NCBI RefSeq assembly: GCF_010994035.1
Contig: NZ_WIXN01000006.1
Coordinates: 153,398 to 217,397 of the forward strand
Origin: Virgibacillus aidingensis
GTDB lineage: Bacteria > Bacillota > Bacilli > Bacillales > Amphibacillaceae
Reading direction: 5' to 3'
DNA length: 64,000 bases
Shown here one piece after another: positions 8,575 to 20,037 of this stretch. Under the pieces are notes generated by a model, which was given only the letters and a program-made list of their open reading frames with translations, had not been told where the DNA came from and did not search any database. Made by a program: the position numbers and the translations under genes. Position 1 is the stretch's first letter. The number at the start of each line of letters is the position of its first letter.

Positions 8575-9942
8575 ATGAATGAGGCATGGAATGACCGCAT
8601 ACCGCCCCATAATATTGAAGCAGAGCAATCCGTGATTGGTGCGATTTTCCTTGATCCGGAGTCTTTTTCTACTGCCTCGGAGGTTCTGATGCCGGAAGAT
8701 TTCTTCCGTGCAGGGCACCAGCGCATCTTCAATGCCATGGTGCAGCTTGCGGATAAGGGAGAGCCGATTGATCTTGTCACGGTAACTTCTTTTTTGCATA
8801 ATCGAAAGGAACTGGATGAAGCCGGCGGGGTTTCCTATCTTTCGGATGTAGCGGGAAGTGTGCCGACAGCTGCCAATATTGGATATTATAGTAAAATAGT
8901 GGAAGAAAAAGCGTTATTGCGCCGGTTAATCCGTACGGCTACGGATATTGTTACTTCGGGCTTTGAGCGGGAAGATGAAGTAGAAGACGTGTTAAATGAA
9001 GCAGAGAAAAGTATTCTTGAAGTTTCTTCCAAACAAAATGCCGGTGCGTTTAAGTCGATTAAGGATGTTTTAATTGAGGTATATGATGATATTGAAAAGC
9101 TGCACCTCCAAAGTGATGATGTAACGGGGGTTGCCAGTGGCTTTCGCGATCTTGACCGGTTAACTTCGGGATTTCAGCCGAATGACTTAATCATTGTTGC
9201 AGCACGTCCGTCCGTCGGTAAAACAGCATTTGCCCTGAATGTGGCACAAAATGTTGCTGTCAATACAGATGAAAATGTCGCGATATTCAGCTTGGAAATG
9301 GGCGCAGAGCAGCTTGTTTCCAGGATGCTTTGTGCGGAGGGGAATATTGATGCACAAAGGCTGAGAAACGGCCAGCTTCAAGCTGACGACTGGAGCAAGC
9401 TGACAATGGCCATGGGAAGTTTGTCCAATGCGGGAATTTACATTGATGATTCGCCGGGTATTCGCGTGGCGGAAATCCGTTCAAAATGCCGCCGGCTGAA
9501 GCAGGAGCATGGGCTTGGCATGATTTTGATAGATTACTTACAGCTCATCCAAGGCAGTGTTAATTCCAAGGAGAACAGGCAGCAGGAAGTTTCCGAGATT
9601 TCCCGCTCTTTAAAAGCTTTGGCGCGTGAGTTAAATGTGCCGGTAATTGCATTGTCCCAGCTTTCCCGTGGTGTGGAATCCCGCCAGGATAAGCGGCCGA
9701 TGATGTCCGATTTGCGGGAATCCGGAAGTATTGAGCAGGATGCGGATATCGTTGGGTTTTTATACCGGGATGATTATTATGATACGGAATCAGAAAAACA
9801 GAATATCATTGAAATAATCATTGCCAAGCAGCGTAATGGTCCGGTCGGATCCGTGGAGCTTGCGTTTGTGAAAGAATATAATAAATTTGTAGACTTGGAT
9901 CACAGGTATCAGGAAAGTGATGTTCCGCCTGTACCGGTGTAG
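8575..9942 (+). CDS. dnaC: replicative DNA helicase (DnaB family)
   Basis: The 455-residue hexameric 5'-3' helicase unwinds the fork. Its N-terminal domain begins DRIPPHNIEAEQSVIGAIFLD and mediates primase binding. A RecA-like domain starts near residue 190 with GFQPNDLIIVAARPSVGKTAFALN (Walker A) and continues with IFSLEMGAEQL, MILIDYLQLI (Walker B) and the ALSQLSRGVE and SDLRESGSIEQDADIV loops. ATG 8575 is chosen because AGGAGGAG lies 6 bases upstream and MNEAWNDRIPPHNIE matches the family; an upstream GTG in the same frame lacks a site. The symbol follows B. subtilis usage; the orthologue in other bacteria is dnaB. Confidence 0.97.
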   Translation: MNEAWNDRIPPHNIEAEQSVIGAIFLDPESFSTASEVLMPEDFFRAGHQRIFNAMVQLADKGEPIDLVTVTSFLHNRKELDEAGGVSYLSDVAGSVPTAANIGYYSKIVEEKALLRRLIRTATDIVTSGFEREDEVEDVLNEAEKSILEVSSKQNAGAFKSIKDVLIEVYDDIEKLHLQSDDVTGVASGFRDLDRLTSGFQPNDLIIVAARPSVGKTAFALNVAQNVAVNTDENVAIFSLEMGAEQLVSRMLCAEGNIDAQRLRNGQLQADDWSKLTMAMGSLSNAGIYIDDSPGIRVAEIRSKCRRLKQEHGLGMILIDYLQLIQGSVNSKENRQQEVSEISRSLKALARELNVPVIALSQLSRGVESRQDKRPMMSDLRESGSIEQDADIVGFLYRDDYYDTESEKQNIIEIIIAKQRNGPVGSVELAFVKEYNKFVDLDHRYQESDVPPVPV

Positions 9943-9952
9943 AGGTTTGATG

Positions 9953-9998
9953 AAACTGCGGATCAGGGAGTGCTGCCCTGGTTCGTGGTTTTTTAAAT
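9953..9998 (+). terminator. Rho-independent terminator after the helicase gene
   Basis: GGATCAGGG pairs with CCCTGGTTC around a 7-nt loop, with further pairing outward, and is followed by a run of T residues. It starts about 10 bases after the stop codon. Confidence 0.75.
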
Positions 9999-10019
9999 CG
10001 GCTGCAGATTCACCTTCAT

Positions 10020-10060
10020 AAATGGCTTAACCTGTGTAATGACGGGTTGGGCCATTTTAT
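10020..10060 (+). terminator. second hairpin, probable tandem terminator
   Basis: AAATGGCTTAACC pairs with GGTTGGGCCATTT (one bulged G) and is followed by TATAATTT. It lies between the first terminator and the purA operator and probably backs up the first. Confidence 0.55.
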
Positions 10061-10117
10061 AATTTAAAAGAAAGTTGGTAAACTAAGAAAAGATAACTGA
10101 ATATAGCTATATTAGTT

Positions 10118-10161
10118 TTAACCGAACAATAAACATAATTACATTAAAATCGTTCGTGTTT
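10118..10161 (+). promoter_or_regulatory. PurR operator: two inverted PurBoxes upstream of purA
   Basis: Box 1 (10118-10130, TTAACCGAACAAT) matches the Bacillus PurBox core CCGAAC with AT-rich flanks. Box 2 (10149-10161) is the inverted, weaker copy with a GTTCG core. The boxes are 18 bp apart, close to the 16-17 bp known for B. subtilis PurR targets, and purA is a known target there. Confidence 0.65.
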
Positions 10162-10165
10162 TACA

Positions 10166-10194
10166 TTGACTATCTTATATAATATTGGTAAACT
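10166..10194 (+). promoter_or_regulatory. probable sigma-A promoter of purA
   Basis: TTGACT (10166-10171) and TAAACT (10189-10194) are separated by 17 bp. The -35 box abuts the second PurBox, which fits repression by PurR. A stronger-looking TATAAT at 10178 has no correctly spaced -35. Confidence 0.45.
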
Positions 10195-10212
10195 TACTCA
10201 TGTAATTATTAA

Positions 10213-11529
<1,317 letters not shown>

Positions 11530-11533
11530 AAGG

Positions 11534-11565
11534 AATAAGTCGTCTCTTGCAGGCGGCTTATTTTT
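11534..11565 (+). terminator. Rho-independent terminator of purA
   Basis: AATAAGTCGTC pairs with GGCGGCTTATT (G-T pairs) across a 7-nt loop, followed by TTTT. It begins 4 bases after the stop codon. Confidence 0.85.
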
Positions 11566-11794
11566 ACACATCAAAAAAATTCTTGCAGAAAGTATTTCGG
11601 CATTTAAATTTGTGGGATCAGCTTACCTAATTAGAAAAGCAGGCTGCATGTCACTTCCTATTCTATCATCTCGGGTTATTCTTCTTCCTCACTACTAAAA
11701 GTAAAGCTGTAAAAGAAATGAATAAGGATAGGATCGGGAACCGTAAAATCTATTTCATCTAAATGACAACTTTCAAGTGCTCTATGAATAAAAA

Positions 11795-12496
11795 CTATTG
11801 CTGCCGAGCTGAAAACCCAGTGATTTTAAAATCCAGGCCATCCTTTTGAAATGTAAATCTAAATGTATTGGCTAATTCCTGTTTACGGTATTTTCCCTCA
11901 ATGACTAAATGATATTGATAAAAACTGCGTTTCATATTCTGGATTTCTATTTGATCTAATGGACCTAGGGATGGCGGGTTAAACCCTGTTAAAGAATAAG
12001 CTTCAGCTAACCCTTTGACTACGGCTTCTTCAGCTAGTTCCGCACGTTCATCGCCGTGAATTTCCGGATTGGAAAGCTGCTGATAGATTTCAATTTTTTC
12101 AAGGCCAGCTTGCATTAAATAATTTTCAGTATAAAAATACGGCGTGAAAAGCTCATGTGCGAAGAAAAGTATGAGTAATAAACTTATGATCAATTCGACA
12201 GAAAACTTTACGCGAAATGATGTCATCCAATTAATCAACTTCTTCACTATCCATATGAAGAGCACTATAGCCATAACATAAATGATAATCTGAATGACAT
12301 AATGAACATGCAGAAAATCCAGGTGATAAGCTTGATTGAAAGATATATAAACCAAAAAAACAGTTATTAAAGAAAAAAAAGTGTTTCTAACAAATCCGCG
12401 CAAAAAACCACCCTTTCTATGTTCTCTCCATACGCCATTGTTGTTACAGATAACTTTATCCAGCATCCAAATAATAAGTAAATTCACAATTAACAC
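11795..12496 (-). CDS. uncharacterised membrane protein, 233 aa
   Basis: I do not recognise this family. There are about four hydrophobic segments in the first 120 residues (for example LLIIWMLDKVI, FFSLITVFLVYISF, VIQIIIYVMAIVLFIWIV and SVELIISLLLILFFAH). A soluble C-terminal domain of about 110 residues follows. It contains EIYQQLSNPEIHGDERAELAEEAV and ends with a beta-rich FTFQKDGLDFKITGFSARQQ. The topology suggests an extracytoplasmic C-terminal domain. It is encoded opposite to walRK and is monocistronic. The ribosome binding site is weak. Function unknown. Confidence 0.65.
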   Translation of the reverse strand: MLIVNLLIIWMLDKVICNNNGVWREHRKGGFLRGFVRNTFFSLITVFLVYISFNQAYHLDFLHVHYVIQIIIYVMAIVLFIWIVKKLINWMTSFRVKFSVELIISLLLILFFAHELFTPYFYTENYLMQAGLEKIEIYQQLSNPEIHGDERAELAEEAVVKGLAEAYSLTGFNPPSLGPLDQIEIQNMKRSFYQYHLVIEGKYRKQELANTFRFTFQKDGLDFKITGFSARQQ

Positions 12497-12919
12497 ACTT
12501 ATTTTATCATAAAATTGGCTTTTATTCGAAAGGTATATCTTTATGGCGCTGGTAGAATGAATATTATTTCCAATCCCTGCGGTACTCGTGCTCCTTTTAA
12601 TTTCTTCATCTGTTTACGTACACTTCTTTTCCAGGGGACCCCATGAGGTGAAAATGGCCAATATATTTTTAAGTTAAATCTTAAAATACGGTCACAAAGT
12701 TCAGTAATGGGACAAGGTACCTGTCCCTCTGTCCCCAACAATTTCCCGCCAACTGAAGACATTTTGCCGAAAGTAAGATAAAATAGAAGAGAGTATGTTC
12801 TATAGGGAATTTAAGTTTTTGCTTCATATGTTTAAAGTGGATACAATGAATGATAACTATATTATTCTTACACATACATGGTATAAATATTTTGTAACTT
12901 TAGAAAAGGATGTGCAGTA
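12497..12919. other. intergenic region upstream of walR
   Basis: This 423-bp spacer separates the divergent membrane-protein gene from walR and must hold the wal operon promoter. It contains a REP-like palindrome (see next entry). I could not fix a well-spaced -35/-10 pair. A minus-strand open frame across 12541-12762 has no recognisable similarity and spans the palindrome, so I leave it out. Confidence 0.4.
12709..12736. repeat. REP-like palindromic repeat, copy 1
   Basis: GGGACAAGGTACCTGTCCC is a near-perfect palindrome followed by TCTGTCCCC. Twenty-one bases, including AGGTACCTGTCCCTCTGTCC, recur exactly at 39816-39836. Such GGGACA palindromes are scattered repeats in Firmicute genomes, often attributed to IS200-like REP transposases; that link is general knowledge, not shown here. 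Confidence 0.75.
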
Positions 12920-13624
12920 ATGAGTCAGAAAATCTTAGTAGTAGATGATGAACAGCCAATTGCAGATATACTGAAATTTAACTTGGAAAAAGAAGGGTAT
13001 CAAGTAGTTGTTGCCCATGACGGGGACACGGCTATTGAAATGGCAGCAGAAGAGAAGCCGGAACTCGTGCTGTTGGATATTATGCTGCCCGGGAAGGACG
13101 GCAATGAAGTGTGCAGGGAAATCCGCAAAACCCAGACGATGCCGATCATTATGCTGACGGCCAAGGATTCGGAGATTGATAAAGTGCTTGGACTGGAGCT
13201 GGGGGCGGATGATTATGTGACCAAGCCGTTCAGTAATCGGGAGTTAATTGCCAGGGTTAAAGCAAACTTGCGCAGGCAGCAGGTAGACCCGGAGGATGAA
13301 GTGAAAACAACGAAGGATATTAAAATTGGCTCACTTGTCATTCATCCCGATGCCTATGTTGCTTCAAGGGATGGAGAACAAATTGAACTGACGCACCGTG
13401 AATTTGAACTGCTCCATTATCTGGCCCGCCATATAGGACAGGTTATGACAAGGGAGCATTTATTGGAAACCGTATGGGGTTATGATTATTTTGGAGATGT
13501 GCGTACCGTGGATGTCACGGTCAGACGCTTAAGGGAAAAAATTGAGGAAAATCCGAGTAACCCGGCATGGATTGTGACCCGTCGCGGGGTAGGATATTAT
13601 TTGCGTAATCCTGATCAGGAGTAG
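12920..13624 (+). CDS. walR: essential response regulator WalR (YycF)
   Basis: The OmpR/PhoB-type regulator of 234 residues controls autolysin and cell-wall genes. The receiver domain shows the acidic pair Asp9/Asp10, phosphoacceptor Asp53 ([10 protein letters not shown]), Thr80 and Lys102 (VTKPF). The winged-helix DNA-binding domain (about 135-230) contains [15 protein letters not shown] and [16 protein letters not shown]. Thr101, the residue phosphorylated by the PrkC kinase in B. subtilis, is present. It is the first gene of walR-walK-walH-walI-walJ-htrA and precedes walK by 5 bases. AAAGGATG provides the ribosome binding site. Confidence 0.98.
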   Translation: MSQKILVVDDEQPIADILKFNLEKEGYQVVVAHDGDTAIEMAAEEKPELVLLDIMLPGKDGNEVCREIRKTQTMPIIMLTAKDSEIDKVLGLELGADDYVTKPFSNRELIARVKANLRRQQVDPEDEVKTTKDIKIGSLVIHPDAYVASRDGEQIELTHREFELLHYLARHIGQVMTREHLLETVWGYDYFGDVRTVDVTVRRLREKIEENPSNPAWIVTRRGVGYYLRNPDQE

Positions 13625-13629
13625 GTTTA

Positions 13630-15471
13630 ATGAAAAAAGTTGGCTTCTTTCGCTCGATACAATTGAAGTTTATCCTTATTTTTATTCTTTTGTTACTGGT
13701 TGCCTTCCAGGTGATTGGTTCATTTTTTACAAATGAGCTGGAAAGAGAACTGATCGATAATTTTCAGGGATCGGTCAATGACCGTGTAGAACTGATCAGC
13801 TATAACCTGGAGCAGGCTTTTGACAGAGAGCGGGATGAGGAAGAGGAAGATGAAGATGGACCAACCTTCATTCAGGAAGTACAAAGCATTATTTCGGACG
13901 TCGGCTCCAATATTGTGACTAATATCCAGGTGATTGATAATCAGAGCCGGATAATCGCAACAAACGATTTTACTGCGTTGGAGGATATTGGGAAGAAAAC
14001 GACAAGGAATATGATTCAGCAGGCGCTGTTTTTTGATTCCTATCAGCAGGATACACAGTACAATCAGGAAACGGGAAATGTGGTTTACATGATTGCCCAG
14101 CCTCTATTTAATGCAGAGGAAAATGTAGTTGGAGTCGTTTATGTGGAAGCTTCCCAGGAAGGTGTATATGAACAGCTGCAGAATATCAATGAAATCTTTT
14201 TTAATGGAGCGATCCTTGCCCTGACAGTAGCTGCTTTTATCGGTATCCTTGTTGCCCGGACGATTACAAAGCCGATCAGTGAAATGCAAAGACAGGCACA
14301 AACAATGGCAAGGGGAGACTTTACACAAAAAGTGAATGTTTATGGAAAAGATGAAATCGGCCAGCTGGCAGAAACGTTTAATGATCTGAACAGCAGGCTG
14401 AAGCATTCCTACGCAACGATTGAGGAAGAGCGGAGAAAGCTGAGCTCAGTATTGGCCAATATGTCAGATGCAGTAATTTCCACCGATAACAGCGGCGCAG
14501 TTACATTAGTGAATGAAGCCGCTGGCAGGCTGCTTGGCCGAAACCCGGAAAGTATCATCGGCGAATTCCTGCTGGATGTATTACAGCTGGAAGAAAGAAT
14601 CGTGGATATATCCGACCTCCAGGAAAGCGGATCGATGATTATCGACTTCAGTGATGAGTCACAGGAATTCATTGTCAGGGCGAACTTTTCCACTGTTCTG
14701 GATGATCAGGAGGAAGTGACCGGCTTTATTACGGTGTTAAGCGATGTAACTGAACAGGAGAAAATTGAAGCGGAACGCAGGGAGTTTGTATCGAATGTTT
14801 CCCATGAGCTTCGTACGCCGTTAACGACAATGAAAAGCTATATTGAGGCATTATCGGATGGTGCCTGGGAGGATAAGGAGATCGCGCCTAAATTTTTGAA
14901 TGTAGCTCAAAATGAAACAGATCGTATGATCCGCATGGTGAATGATCTGCTGCAGCTTTCAAAAATGGATGCCAATGAATATCCGCTGCAGAAAGAGCGC
15001 ACGGAATTTATCGCTTATTTCCACGGGGTGATTGACCGTTTTGATATGAATGTACCTGAGCATATTACATTAAAACGGGAGCTGCCGAAAAAGGGAAAAT
15101 ATGATGTGTGGATGGATACCGATAAAATGACACAGGTACTGGATAACATTATCTCCAATGCGATTAAATACTCGCCTGAAGGGGGTACCATTCGCCTGAA
15201 GGCAGAGCAGCAAAGACATCATGTTTTAATTAGTATTCAGGACCAGGGCCTTGGTGTTCCTTATGATAAGCTGGAAAAAATATTTGACCGATTTTACCGG
15301 GCGGATAAATCAAGAACAAGAAAGCTTGGGGGAACCGGGCTTGGTTTGGCTATTTCCAAGGAATTGGTCGAGGCGCATCATGGTAAAATCTGGGCAACAA
15401 GCAAAGAGGGCGTAGGAACTACGGTTCACCTTACACTGCCGCTGATGAATCAGAAGCGGAGGGGTGCATGA
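13630..15471 (+). CDS. walK: essential sensor histidine kinase WalK (YycG)
   Basis: The 613-residue kinase has two membrane helices (about 10-32 and 190-210) around a long extracellular sensor domain. That domain is PAS-like, and its start is very acidic (EREEDEED-type run). HAMP (about 205-258), cytoplasmic PAS (about 265-370), HisKA with phosphoacceptor His392 (VSNVSHELRTPLTTMKSY) and a catalytic ATPase domain (NIISNAIKYSPEGG, DQGLGVP, GTGLGLAIS) follow. WalK phosphorylates WalR in response to cell-wall precursor state. The acidic insertion in the sensor, residues 60-76, fits a halophile. The stop overlaps the ATG of walH. Confidence 0.98.
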   Translation: MKKVGFFRSIQLKFILIFILLLLVAFQVIGSFFTNELERELIDNFQGSVNDRVELISYNLEQAFDRERDEEEEDEDGPTFIQEVQSIISDVGSNIVTNIQVIDNQSRIIATNDFTALEDIGKKTTRNMIQQALFFDSYQQDTQYNQETGNVVYMIAQPLFNAEENVVGVVYVEASQEGVYEQLQNINEIFFNGAILALTVAAFIGILVARTITKPISEMQRQAQTMARGDFTQKVNVYGKDEIGQLAETFNDLNSRLKHSYATIEEERRKLSSVLANMSDAVISTDNSGAVTLVNEAAGRLLGRNPESIIGEFLLDVLQLEERIVDISDLQESGSMIIDFSDESQEFIVRANFSTVLDDQEEVTGFITVLSDVTEQEKIEAERREFVSNVSHELRTPLTTMKSYIEALSDGAWEDKEIAPKFLNVAQNETDRMIRMVNDLLQLSKMDANEYPLQKERTEFIAYFHGVIDRFDMNVPEHITLKRELPKKGKYDVWMDTDKMTQVLDNIISNAIKYSPEGGTIRLKAEQQRHHVLISIQDQGLGVPYDKLEKIFDRFYRADKSRTRKLGGTGLGLAISKELVEAHHGKIWATSKEGVGTTVHLTLPLMNQKRRGA

Positions 15472-16787
15472 TGAAATTTGAAACGGTAAAATCACTCATA
15501 TTAATTATATTGATCGGTACAAGCCTCCTTTTGACTTTCGGTATCTGGACATATCAGCCCAATGACAGAGAGCTGGATAATGCAGAGCTCGTAAATGAAG
15601 TAAATATTGGCGGCTCCGAAGAAAGACGAAGTACAATGATTCAGCCGAACACCATCATATTTCATTATTACGATCAGCATTTAGGGTTTAATGATCCGGC
15701 ATCCCAGCATGAATTATTTGAAGAACTGCAGACTTGGGAAATGGATAATTTTGAAGTTATTGATACGGAAGTGGACAGGGACCGGGAGAATTACGAGGTG
15801 GAACTCATTTTCCCTGAGGATATTCCGATGGAAATGACACCGCGTCTTTTTTCCATGGAGGAAGAATCAGAGGATATGCCAAGCTGGTCATTCAACCAGA
15901 TGTATATTACATTTGATCAGGATGCCGTGGCCCTAAAGGCGACTTTTTTATCGATTGATGGGCGGAGACAGGCACATGCAGTGATGACGAATAGTGAACA
16001 GTATAATGAACTGTGGTCGCAAATCTCCGGCAGGGAAAACTTAAGTGAGTTTATCATGATGGATGAAGGGGACAGACCGGTCTATTTTCCAAGTGACCCT
16101 GTAAAAATGACACATCATTCTTTTTCTGTTACACATATTGCCCCGGATATGCTTGTCGGTGCCTTGTTTCCAAGTCCTTCTATTGTCAACAGGTCTGTCT
16201 CCCCGAACAGGAATATGGGCGGATCCTATTATACCGATGGGGTTCGTGAACTCAATGTGGATCAGGCAGGAAATACGATGGAGTTTTACAATCCGGCAAC
16301 AACCGATTATCCGCGGATGAGCATGTCTGAACTCATGAGAATAAGTATAAGCAACATTAATGACCATTGGGGCTGGACAGGTACTTACAATCTGATGGAA
16401 ATGGACCGTGCGATGAATAGAATCAGCTATCAAATGTATTATAATGGCTACCCGGTATTCAATGATTTTCAAATGACCGACATTGTTCAGGAATGGCGCA
16501 ATCAGAATTTACACCGGTATGACCGGCCGCTTTTCCGCCTGAACAATTCACTTGGCAGCGATGAAATGGAAATCATGTCAGGTGAGGTGTTATACAGAGA
16601 GTTGCTTGATTCTAAATATAATCTGGCGAATATTTCCGATATCAGGGTTGGCTATGAGTTAATTTATCCTGAAACTGACTTAAATGATTATGTAAACCTT
16701 GAGCCGGGCTGGTTTATGAATTATAACGGGTCATGGCAGGAGATTCAGTTAAAAGCGGAAGATTCATTAATTCAAGGAGGGAATTAG
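15468..16787 (+). CDS. walH: WalK regulator WalH (YycH)
   Basis: The 439-residue protein has one N-terminal membrane helix (about 8-27) and a large extracytoplasmic part rich in Asp, Glu and Tyr. In B. subtilis YycH and YycI form a membrane complex with WalK and restrain its activity; the same is inferred here from synteny and layout. Motifs are sparse, but TIIFHYYDQHLGFNDP and the late YELIYPETDLNDYVNLEPGWF segment are YycH-like. The start ATGATG overlaps the walK stop by 4 bases, with GGAGGGG upstream. Length matches the family. Confidence 0.93.
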   Translation: MMKFETVKSLILIILIGTSLLLTFGIWTYQPNDRELDNAELVNEVNIGGSEERRSTMIQPNTIIFHYYDQHLGFNDPASQHELFEELQTWEMDNFEVIDTEVDRDRENYEVELIFPEDIPMEMTPRLFSMEEESEDMPSWSFNQMYITFDQDAVALKATFLSIDGRRQAHAVMTNSEQYNELWSQISGRENLSEFIMMDEGDRPVYFPSDPVKMTHHSFSVTHIAPDMLVGALFPSPSIVNRSVSPNRNMGGSYYTDGVRELNVDQAGNTMEFYNPATTDYPRMSMSELMRISISNINDHWGWTGTYNLMEMDRAMNRISYQMYYNGYPVFNDFQMTDIVQEWRNQNLHRYDRPLFRLNNSLGSDEMEIMSGEVLYRELLDSKYNLANISDIRVGYELIYPETDLNDYVNLEPGWFMNYNGSWQEIQLKAEDSLIQGGN

Positions 16788-16789
16788 GG

Positions 16790-17719
16790 ATGCAATGGAG
16801 TCAGATAAAAACCTTATTTATCCTAAGTTTCCTCGTGCTTAACATTTACCTGCTTATTCAATATATAGACAAGCAGGAAAGGGCGGATGTAGGCGTGCTG
16901 AGCAGTCAGGAGGCTTCCATTGAGGAGCAGCTGGAATCGGAAAATATTACCCTGGAGGATGTGGAGGTTGACATTACCGAAGATACGTATATATCTGTCG
17001 CCCAGCATACCTTCACAGATGAGGAAAAAGAACGGTTGGCAAATTTGCCTGATCAGCGTCCGGTTATTTTCGACGACAGGTTTATTGTTTCTGCACTGGA
17101 AGAACCGGTAGCCATCCCGGCAGCAGCACTCCGTGAGGATATCAATAATATTATCGGAAACCAGATTCCATTTTCGGAATTCTATCGCTTCGGAGGATGG
17201 AATGAAGAAATGAATGTGCTCCTGTTTTTTCAGGAAACAAGGGACAGGCCGATATACTTTAATGCTTACGCTCTCTTAATGGTGTACTTGAATGAAGACA
17301 ATGAAATGATTTACTATACACAGTCAAGGCTTGCTGAACCGGAACAGCAGGAAGGCCTGAAATCATTGACACAGCCGATTCAGGCTATTGGAACATTATA
17401 TAATCGAAATCTATTATATCCCGATGATGTGGTAAACCAGGTAGAGCTCGGCTATCATACACGGATTCCGCTTGCAAATGGTCAACAGGTTTTTGCCCCT
17501 ACCTATAAAATTACCGTGAGCGAGGAACGTGATTATTTCGTCAACGCGATTGAAGGACAAACATTTTCAAGTGAAGACGAAGAATTTATTAGAGAAGTGA
17601 TTGGTACTACGGTTACGAGCTTGGAGCAGCTCGATGAGGATCACCCGTGGAGAGATGATATGCTGGATTATCTGAATAGCTTGCTGGAAAATGAAACGAA
17701 TCGGAGTGACTTGGAATGA
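16790..17719 (+). CDS. walI: WalK regulator WalI (YycI)
   Basis: The 309-residue protein starts [22 protein letters not shown], the typical YycI membrane anchor, followed by an extracytoplasmic domain. ATG 16790 is chosen because AAGGAGGG lies 8 bases upstream; longer in-frame starts overlap walH. It works with WalH to hold WalK in check. The stop overlaps the walJ start (ATGA). It is somewhat longer than the B. subtilis protein (about 280), with acidic insertions near residues 40-60 and 285-309. Confidence 0.93.
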   Translation: MQWSQIKTLFILSFLVLNIYLLIQYIDKQERADVGVLSSQEASIEEQLESENITLEDVEVDITEDTYISVAQHTFTDEEKERLANLPDQRPVIFDDRFIVSALEEPVAIPAAALREDINNIIGNQIPFSEFYRFGGWNEEMNVLLFFQETRDRPIYFNAYALLMVYLNEDNEMIYYTQSRLAEPEQQEGLKSLTQPIQAIGTLYNRNLLYPDDVVNQVELGYHTRIPLANGQQVFAPTYKITVSEERDYFVNAIEGQTFSSEDEEFIREVIGTTVTSLEQLDEDHPWRDDMLDYLNSLLENETNRSDLE

Positions 17720-18501
17720 CCTTACGTTTTAGTGTACTGGCTTCAGGCAGTACGGGGAATGCATTTTATATAGAATCAAATAAGACGAGGCTATTAGTGG
17801 ATGCCGGGCTGAGCGGAAAACAAATGGATCGTTTATTTCATGAAATCGGCGTCGATCCGGCCGGACTCTCGGGTATTTTAGTAACCCATGAGCATAGTGA
17901 TCATATTAAAGGACTCGGTATCTTTGCAAGGAAGTATAATCTGCCAATCTATGCAAATGAGAAAACCTGGAAGGCGATGGAAAACACGATTGGAAAACTG
18001 ACAACGGATCAAAAATTTCTATTTGGCATGGAGGAAGTAAAAACCTTCCATGATATGGATATTGCTTCTTTCGGCGTTTCCCACGATGCAGCAGAACCGA
18101 TGTTTTATACCTTTCACCATGAGGGAAAAAAGGTTGCATTGGTAACAGATCTTGGTTATGTTTCCGAACGGATTAAAAAAACGGTGGAAGGTGCCGATGC
18201 CTATATTTTTGAAGCAAATCATGATGTGGAAATGCTTCGCATGGGAAGATATCCATGGAATGTGAAACGGCGGATATTAGGTGATTCCGGGCATGTGTCC
18301 AATGAAGATTGCGGACTGGCACTGACGGATATTATCGATAATAATACGAAGCGCATTTATTTGGCGCATCTGAGTCAGGATAATAATATGAAGGATCTTG
18401 CCCGCATGTCTGTGGACAGTGTTTTGAAAGAAAGGGGAATCACCCTTGATTTGAAGGATACAGACCCGAAAATCCCAACCCCTTTGTATGAAGTAAGCTA
18501 A
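17716..18501 (+). CDS. walJ: metallo-beta-lactamase fold nuclease WalJ (YycJ)
   Basis: The 261-residue metallohydrolase has the MBL metal motif [11 protein letters not shown] (about residues 56-66), an early [16 protein letters not shown] strand and the later LVTDLGYVS and [13 protein letters not shown] motifs that complete the two-metal site. Family members act as DNA exonucleases, and YycJ has been tied to mismatch repair and to coordinating division with replication. It is the fifth wal gene and overlaps walI by 4 bases. It is followed by 239 bp before htrA. Confidence 0.94.
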   Translation: MTLRFSVLASGSTGNAFYIESNKTRLLVDAGLSGKQMDRLFHEIGVDPAGLSGILVTHEHSDHIKGLGIFARKYNLPIYANEKTWKAMENTIGKLTTDQKFLFGMEEVKTFHDMDIASFGVSHDAAEPMFYTFHHEGKKVALVTDLGYVSERIKKTVEGADAYIFEANHDVEMLRMGRYPWNVKRRILGDSGHVSNEDCGLALTDIIDNNTKRIYLAHLSQDNNMKDLARMSVDSVLKERGITLDLKDTDPKIPTPLYEVS

Positions 18502-18740
18502 GCCGGTTTATTTCTCCAAACATTAAGGAATAACTAAAGAGAATGGGGTAAAATAGTATATAGATAAACTGCAAATCAAGCACCTGCTTTTACCCATCAT
18601 GACAAAGGCTGCCAGTAAATGTACTTATACGTATGAACAATTGATCAGGCAATGAACACAATATCATAATAGATGCCTGGACTAAGCAGCTTTTAAAACG
18701 GTTATTTATTACTGGAGATATAAAGGGGCTGAATATTTGA

Positions 18741-19958
18741 ATGGGTTACTATGATCAAAATTACCCGCCGAATCCGCATCGAAAGAAAAAGAGAGGCTGG
18801 CTGGTACCCGGATTACTCGGTATTATTATTGGAATCCTGCTTGTTACCCTTGTTGTGCCGGCATTTTTGGAATCAGGCAACTTTACACAGGATGATACAG
18901 AAGAACAAATAGCAGATAATGAACAGGAAAATACCGGGGAAGAGAAAGGAAATATTAATACATCCGTCAACGTCGATGTTTCCACCCAAATTACAGAAAT
19001 TGTAGAGGAAGTTTCCCCATCCGTAGTTGGGGTTATAAATATCCAGCAGCGTATGGATTTCTGGCAGCAGGGAGAGGGCACCCAAGCTGGTGAGGGGTCC
19101 GGTGTCATTTATAAGGCAGACGGGGATACTGCATATGTGGTAACGAATCAGCATGTGATAGAAGGTGCCGATGAAGTGGAAGTTGTCCTGTACGATGAAA
19201 CGCATGTGGAAGCGGAATTAATCGGAGGCGACTTGTTTTCCGATCTTGCTGTCCTGACGATCGATGCCAATCATGTAGAGCATGTGATTGATATTGGATC
19301 CAGCGCAGACATCAAAGTAGGAGAGCCGGCCATTGCAATAGGAAATCCGCTCGGCCTTATGTTTTCCGGGTCGGTGACACAAGGTATTATCAGTGGAACA
19401 GAACGAACAATTCCACAGGACTTTAACCAGGATGGACGTGCCGACTGGCAGGCGGAAGTGATTCAGACGGATGCTGCGATCAATCCAGGGAATAGCGGCG
19501 GAGCGCTGATTAATATGTATGGCCAGCTTATTGGCATTAATTCCATGAAAATTAACCAGGCAGCTGTAGAAGGCATTGGCTTTGCCATCCCTGTCGATAC
19601 CGCCATTCCGATTATGGAGGAACTGGAAGAAACGGGTGAGGTCACCCGTCCATACCTTGGTGTGGAAATTTATTCATTGGATGAAGTACCCCATACGGAA
19701 TGGAGGTCCACGCTGAATCTGCCGGAAGAGGTGGAAGGGGGCGTTTATATTTGGAGTGTGGAGCGTCTATCCCCGGCAGATCAGGCTGGCCTGGAGAGGC
19801 TGGATGTTATTACACAAATGGACGGGGAACCGATTCATAATATGATTGATTTGAGACAAATACTTTATCAGGAAAAGGAAATCGGAGAAGAAGTAACCAT
19901 AACCTTTTACAGGGACGGAGAACAACAGGAAACAACATTAGAATTGGGTACACAGTAA
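18741..19958 (+). CDS. htrA: membrane-anchored serine protease HtrA/DegP type
   Basis: The 405-residue quality-control protease has a cytosolic basic tail and one membrane helix (about residues 18-42). A chymotrypsin-fold domain with triad His138 (TNQHVIEG), Asp168 (FSDLAVLTI) and Ser252 (NPGNSGGALIN) follows, and then a C-terminal PDZ domain (about 305-400, with PYLGVEIYSL and AGLERLDVITQMDGEPI). It corresponds to B. subtilis htrC/yyxA by position after walJ. The 239-bp gap and AGGGGCT ribosome binding site suggest its own promoter; TTGATC at 18641 and CATAAT at 18665 are a weak candidate. Confidence 0.95.
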   Translation: MGYYDQNYPPNPHRKKKRGWLVPGLLGIIIGILLVTLVVPAFLESGNFTQDDTEEQIADNEQENTGEEKGNINTSVNVDVSTQITEIVEEVSPSVVGVINIQQRMDFWQQGEGTQAGEGSGVIYKADGDTAYVVTNQHVIEGADEVEVVLYDETHVEAELIGGDLFSDLAVLTIDANHVEHVIDIGSSADIKVGEPAIAIGNPLGLMFSGSVTQGIISGTERTIPQDFNQDGRADWQAEVIQTDAAINPGNSGGALINMYGQLIGINSMKINQAAVEGIGFAIPVDTAIPIMEELEETGEVTRPYLGVEIYSLDEVPHTEWRSTLNLPEEVEGGVYIWSVERLSPADQAGLERLDVITQMDGEPIHNMIDLRQILYQEKEIGEEVTITFYRDGEQQETTLELGTQ

Positions 19959-20037
19959 TCATGGCCGTGCAGGTAAGTAAAAACTGCCGGCCGGCCGAAT
20001 GTTGAAATCTGCCGCCCCGCTGAATGTTCGTGTTCCG

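Noticed and set aside
10166..10183. TTGACT with TATAAT at 10178 as purA promoter
   Set aside because: The spacer is only 6 bp; the pair with TAAACT at 17 bp was preferred.
12541..12762. Minus-strand 73-aa frame upstream of walR, considered as a transposase remnant
   Set aside because: It runs through the REP-like palindrome, has no ribosome binding site and no recognisable transposase motif.
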